From Bradyrhizobium cytisi (GTDB taxonomy: Bacteria; Pseudomonadota; Alphaproteobacteria; Rhizobiales; Xanthobacteraceae): DNA of 64,000 nucleotides. How positions within the stretch are numbered: position 1 is the first letter of the stretch; each line of letters begins with the position of its first letter. Positions 61,845-64,000 of the stretch are shown one piece after another. The notes under the pieces are model-generated. The model saw only the letters and a list, made by a program, of their open reading frames with translations, did not search any database and had not been told where the DNA came from. The translations under genes and the position numbers were made by a program. The stretch is taken from NCBI RefSeq assembly GCF_008123515.1, contig NZ_VSSR01000021.1:186001-250000 (forward strand), in the 5' to 3' direction.

Positions 61845-62008
61845 GTTGCACCGGGCCCACGACGAACTCCGTAGGCCCCGCGCTCTGAGCACACACAGAT
61901 CGTCCGGCACGTCTCCGAACACGCGGACGACCTCGGCCTCGGGCCGACGCGGATTGTCGCCGGCGGCGCAGGCGCGCCGTCGACAATCGCATACCGCCGG
62001 GCAGCGGG

Positions 62009-62608
62009 TTAGCGGTGGTTTGGCTGCCGCGCGACCTTGGGCGGTTCGAGTAGCACTTCCTTCAAGCGGTCGCCGGTGGCGACGACGACAACGAAATTGA
62101 GCTTGCCGTCCTGTTTCATCAGCCCGCCAGCGAGCGCTTTTCCCTCCGCCGCTTTCTCCGCGATCCGCACCGCATCCGACAGCTCCTGCTTGATCCATTT
62201 CAGGGCGATGACGTTGGCGAGATCTTCTCGATCGAGCTCCTTCAAGGACGACGCAACCTCGCGCTGCGACACGCTCCCGGTGCTCGCATCTATCACGTTC
62301 TCGTAGATATGCTCGTTCTTGACCGTGCGCACGCGGTAGACGGGCGGACTGGATATCTCGAAGTTGACGTCGGCGGTCCTTGAGCCGTCGTGCAGGCGCT
62401 CGGCGATCGTCATCGCCTGATCCAGCGGCACGCGGGTGGCACGGAACTGCTCGAGCACATGGCGCATGGTGGCTTCATCGACATCGTCCAGCGCGGCGGC
62501 GCTTTGCTGTGCAGCGTCGGAAGGAGCCCGAGTGATGTCGGCCATCGCTCCCGTCCCGGTCGCAACGGCGGAGCAAAACAGGAGGGCAAGCAACTGTATT
62601 TTTGGCAT
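62009..62608 (-). CDS. Secreted protein with PepSY-like repeats
   Basis: A 199-residue exported protein starting MPKIQLLALLFCSAVATGTG at 62608. The mature part has two similar segments: VPLDQAMTIAERLHDGSRTA with FEISSPPVYRVRTV, and QELSDAVRIAEKAAEGKALA with KLNFVVVVATG. Both follow the PepSY layout (helix, then two strands), a fold that inhibits proteases or binds small ligands in the periplasm. This is an inference from pattern. Confidence 0.65.
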   Translation of the reverse strand: MPKIQLLALLFCSAVATGTGAMADITRAPSDAAQQSAAALDDVDEATMRHVLEQFRATRVPLDQAMTIAERLHDGSRTADVNFEISSPPVYRVRTVKNEHIYENVIDASTGSVSQREVASSLKELDREDLANVIALKWIKQELSDAVRIAEKAAEGKALAGGLMKQDGKLNFVVVVATGDRLKEVLLEPPKVARQPNHR

Positions 62609-62644
62609 CGGATAAGTCCTATGGTTTTCACTCATGGCTGGGGA

Positions 62645-63214
62645 TTAGTTCGGCACCCACGCATACCGGCAATGACGGCGCTCGCGGATCGATGAACCGC
62701 AGGCACCAAGGCCGTTAGCGAAAGCAGAATGCGGAGCGTGCCGCCGCTTTACGGGATGGGCGCGATCGAGTTTGCGCTCTCGCACCGCGATGTCGCCTCG
62801 ACTGGCGGTTTCGCCTGCGTGGTCGTCAACGTCAGGCTCCGATTGCGCCAGGCTTTGCCGAAGGCGCAGATCAGTTGGCTGCGTCGGAGTTTCGTCGCTA
62901 CTTTCGAGGTGAGCTTCGGGCTGCCCCGCTAGACCGTCGGCGATGTCGTGCTCGGCAGCCCTCACGCGCAGTCCAAACCCGCTGGTATCGATGACGACCG
63001 CCTCCGGTGCCTTGGTGTCGGAGCGGATCCGGATCGGCGGCAGCGCAGAACGCGAGTCCGTGAGTGGGCTCGGCGCAGGAGCAGGCAGCGCCCAACCGGC
63101 CGCCAAAAGCAGCAAGAGCAGCGCGCCTCCGACCCAGAAAAAATAGCCCCGCAGGGGTAGCTCCGGTTCGACGAGGCCGCTCGCACTTCGTGACAGCATG
63201 GATTGCCTGCTCAT
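62645..63214 (-). CDS. Single-pass membrane protein with long charged tail
   Basis: A 189-residue protein with one strong hydrophobic segment (GYFFWVGGALLLLLLAAGWA) near residue 28 and a long polar C-terminal region. The block IRIRSDTKAPEAVVIDTSG resembles a common Bradyrhizobium family of membrane-anchored proteins with no known function. The C-terminal 60 residues are less certain. Confidence 0.55.
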   Translation of the reverse strand: MSRQSMLSRSASGLVEPELPLRGYFFWVGGALLLLLLAAGWALPAPAPSPLTDSRSALPPIRIRSDTKAPEAVVIDTSGFGLRVRAAEHDIADGLAGQPEAHLESSDETPTQPTDLRLRQSLAQSEPDVDDHAGETASRGDIAVRERKLDRAHPVKRRHAPHSAFANGLGACGSSIRERRHCRYAWVPN

Positions 63215-63254
63215 GGCAGCTCGATCCTGGACATGGCACGAGACCTTCTCATCG

Positions 63255-63473
63255 TCAGATGCCCCAGGGTCGCGGATGCCGGCGCGCGAGCTGGGCATCG
63301 AGATACCCGCGCTCGTCGATCCATTCGACCGGGCAATAGGCCATGGCTTTTAGATCGATCTCGTGCCCATCCCGCTTGAGGGCTGTGCGCGTGCCCGTGA
63401 GGCCGGTCCACACTGGATGGCCGGTGGCCGGATCCGGGTGCATGACGTCGAAGACTTCGATCACGTCGAGCAT
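63255..63473 (-). CDS. Small hypothetical protein
   Basis: A 72-residue protein (DVIEVFDVMHPDPATGHPVW, KAMAYCPVEWIDERGYLDAQ). No signal peptide. It is part of a minus-strand run of small genes and starts two bases from the stop of the next one upstream. Confidence 0.55.
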   Translation of the reverse strand: MLDVIEVFDVMHPDPATGHPVWTGLTGTRTALKRDGHEIDLKAMAYCPVEWIDERGYLDAQLARRHPRPWGI

Positions 63474-63474
63474 G

Positions 63475-63729
63475 TCAGAATTTCCGCCAGGATTGTCGTG
63501 GGGTGCAACCGAGCGTCGTCGAAGGCATCCGGAGCCCGCTCGGCTCGCCACATCGCAGGGGCGCGGGCTGCCGGTCGGCAAGCTCGTGAAGCCAGGCGAG
63601 TGTCCCGATGGTCACCGTCAGCAGCAGGCTCATGCCCACGAGCGACAAGGCGACCATGAAATTGAGAGATGCGAGTGCGATTCCGGGCCAGGGATTTTCC
63701 CTTGCGAGCGTCAACAGCAGGCTTGACAT
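63475..63729 (-). CDS. Small membrane protein
   Basis: An 84-residue protein starting MSSLLLTLARENPWPGIALA at 63729, with a long hydrophobic stretch ending TVTIGTLAWLHELA. One or two membrane helices. Its stop is next to the start of the 72-residue protein, so the two are coupled. Confidence 0.55.
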   Translation of the reverse strand: MSSLLLTLARENPWPGIALASLNFMVALSLVGMSLLLTVTIGTLAWLHELADRQPAPLRCGEPSGLRMPSTTLGCTPRQSWRKF

Positions 63730-63895
63730 CGTTCTACCATTAAATAAACTATACCGTATATTTCGCATACCGCATGGGTCGCGAAAGTGTCAAGTGCAGA
63801 GACTCACAAGCGCGTGTTCGCGCTGCTCGGCCGCGGGGCTTCGGGCCGAGCGACGCTGCGCCGTCGAATGAATCAACCGGTGAAAGGGATCGGAT

Positions 63896-64000
63896 ATGTT
63901 TAGGAAGCGAGCAGCGCTCGTCGGTGTGACGTTAGTTTTAGTGGCCGGTGCGGCGTTCGCGCAGGAGGACCGGGGCACGGCCGAGCAGAGGGCCGCCTGC
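63896..64000 (+). CDS. Secreted protein, N-terminal part (runs off window)
   Basis: The first 35 codons: signal peptide MFRKRAALVGVTLVLVAGAA with cleavage after FAQ, then EDRGTAEQRAAC. The (R)GTAEQ(x)AC start is typical of small secreted proteins of Bradyrhizobium that carry more Cys further on. The rest lies beyond the window. Confidence 0.6.
   Translation, partial: MFRKRAALVGVTLVLVAGAAFAQEDRGTAEQRAAC

Noticed and set aside
1..64000. CRISPR arrays, tRNA or rRNA genes, insertion sequences
   Set aside because: I looked for regularly spaced repeats, TTCGA-type T-loops, rRNA-like blocks and transposase signatures and found none that hold up.

Overview
The window looks like chromosomal DNA of a Bradyrhizobium-type alphaproteobacterium (Nitrobacteraceae). 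Reasons: GC-rich coding with GC-rich third positions; the alphaproteobacterial flagellar set FlbT, FlaF, FliX and a FlgJ without muramidase domain; CtrA-type TTAA-N7-TTAAC boxes and EcfG-type GGAAC-N17-CGTT promoters; a DksA with a single cysteine; and dispersed palindromic repeats of a kind I associate with Bradyrhizobium intergenic regions. No rRNA, tRNA, CRISPR array, insertion sequence or prophage was recognised.

Layout. 1-2750: sugar-acid catabolism on the minus strand (5' end of kdgD, a LysR regulator, a glucarate-type MFS permease). 2960-20930: mixed housekeeping and envelope genes: a secreted phosphodiesterase/pyrophosphatase, a secreted GDSL-type hydrolase, a YbhN-like membrane protein, a DUF892 stress protein, a DHA2 exporter, a MHYT-GGDEF-EAL c-di-GMP protein, a DUF218 protein, a MocR regulator with a visible operator, DUF1127, a universal stress protein, a SixA-like phosphatase, an FAD oxidoreductase and a Tat-exported MsrB. 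A repeat cluster lies at 16461-17235. 21036-41540: a flagellar locus: flgE-flgK-flgL behind a sigma54 promoter, three flagellin genes, two flbT genes, flaF, a FlaG-like gene, flgN-like/flgJ/flgI and divergent fliX. Within it, directly behind flgL and a perfect CtrA box, is a non-flagellar operon: a PLP fold-type-I enzyme, an ATP-grasp ligase and a PLP amino-acid decarboxylase, preceded by a 42-codon ORF. I could not assign this operon to a known pathway, and it is the best candidate here for an undescribed system.

41579-43337: an HxlR/NmrA divergent pair and dksA. 43544-54700: an accessory region. It holds an orphan 648-residue protein with a possible PD-(D/E)XK-like core, almost 1 kb without a gene, and a STAND-ATPase regulator divergent from a run of small enzymes (alpha/beta hydrolase, SDR, beta-carbonic-anhydrase-like protein, HD hydrolase, NmrA-like protein, second alpha/beta hydrolase). 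Two decayed fragments, one NmrA-like and one HD-like, show that these modules have been duplicated and lost.

54880-64000: a DNA-repair and stress neighbourhood (LigD-type ligase, DUF3606 protein behind a perfect EcfG promoter, DEDDh exonuclease), an RHH regulator coupled to a PHB-depolymerase-family esterase, a single-domain response regulator, and many small secreted or membrane proteins. The window ends inside one of these.
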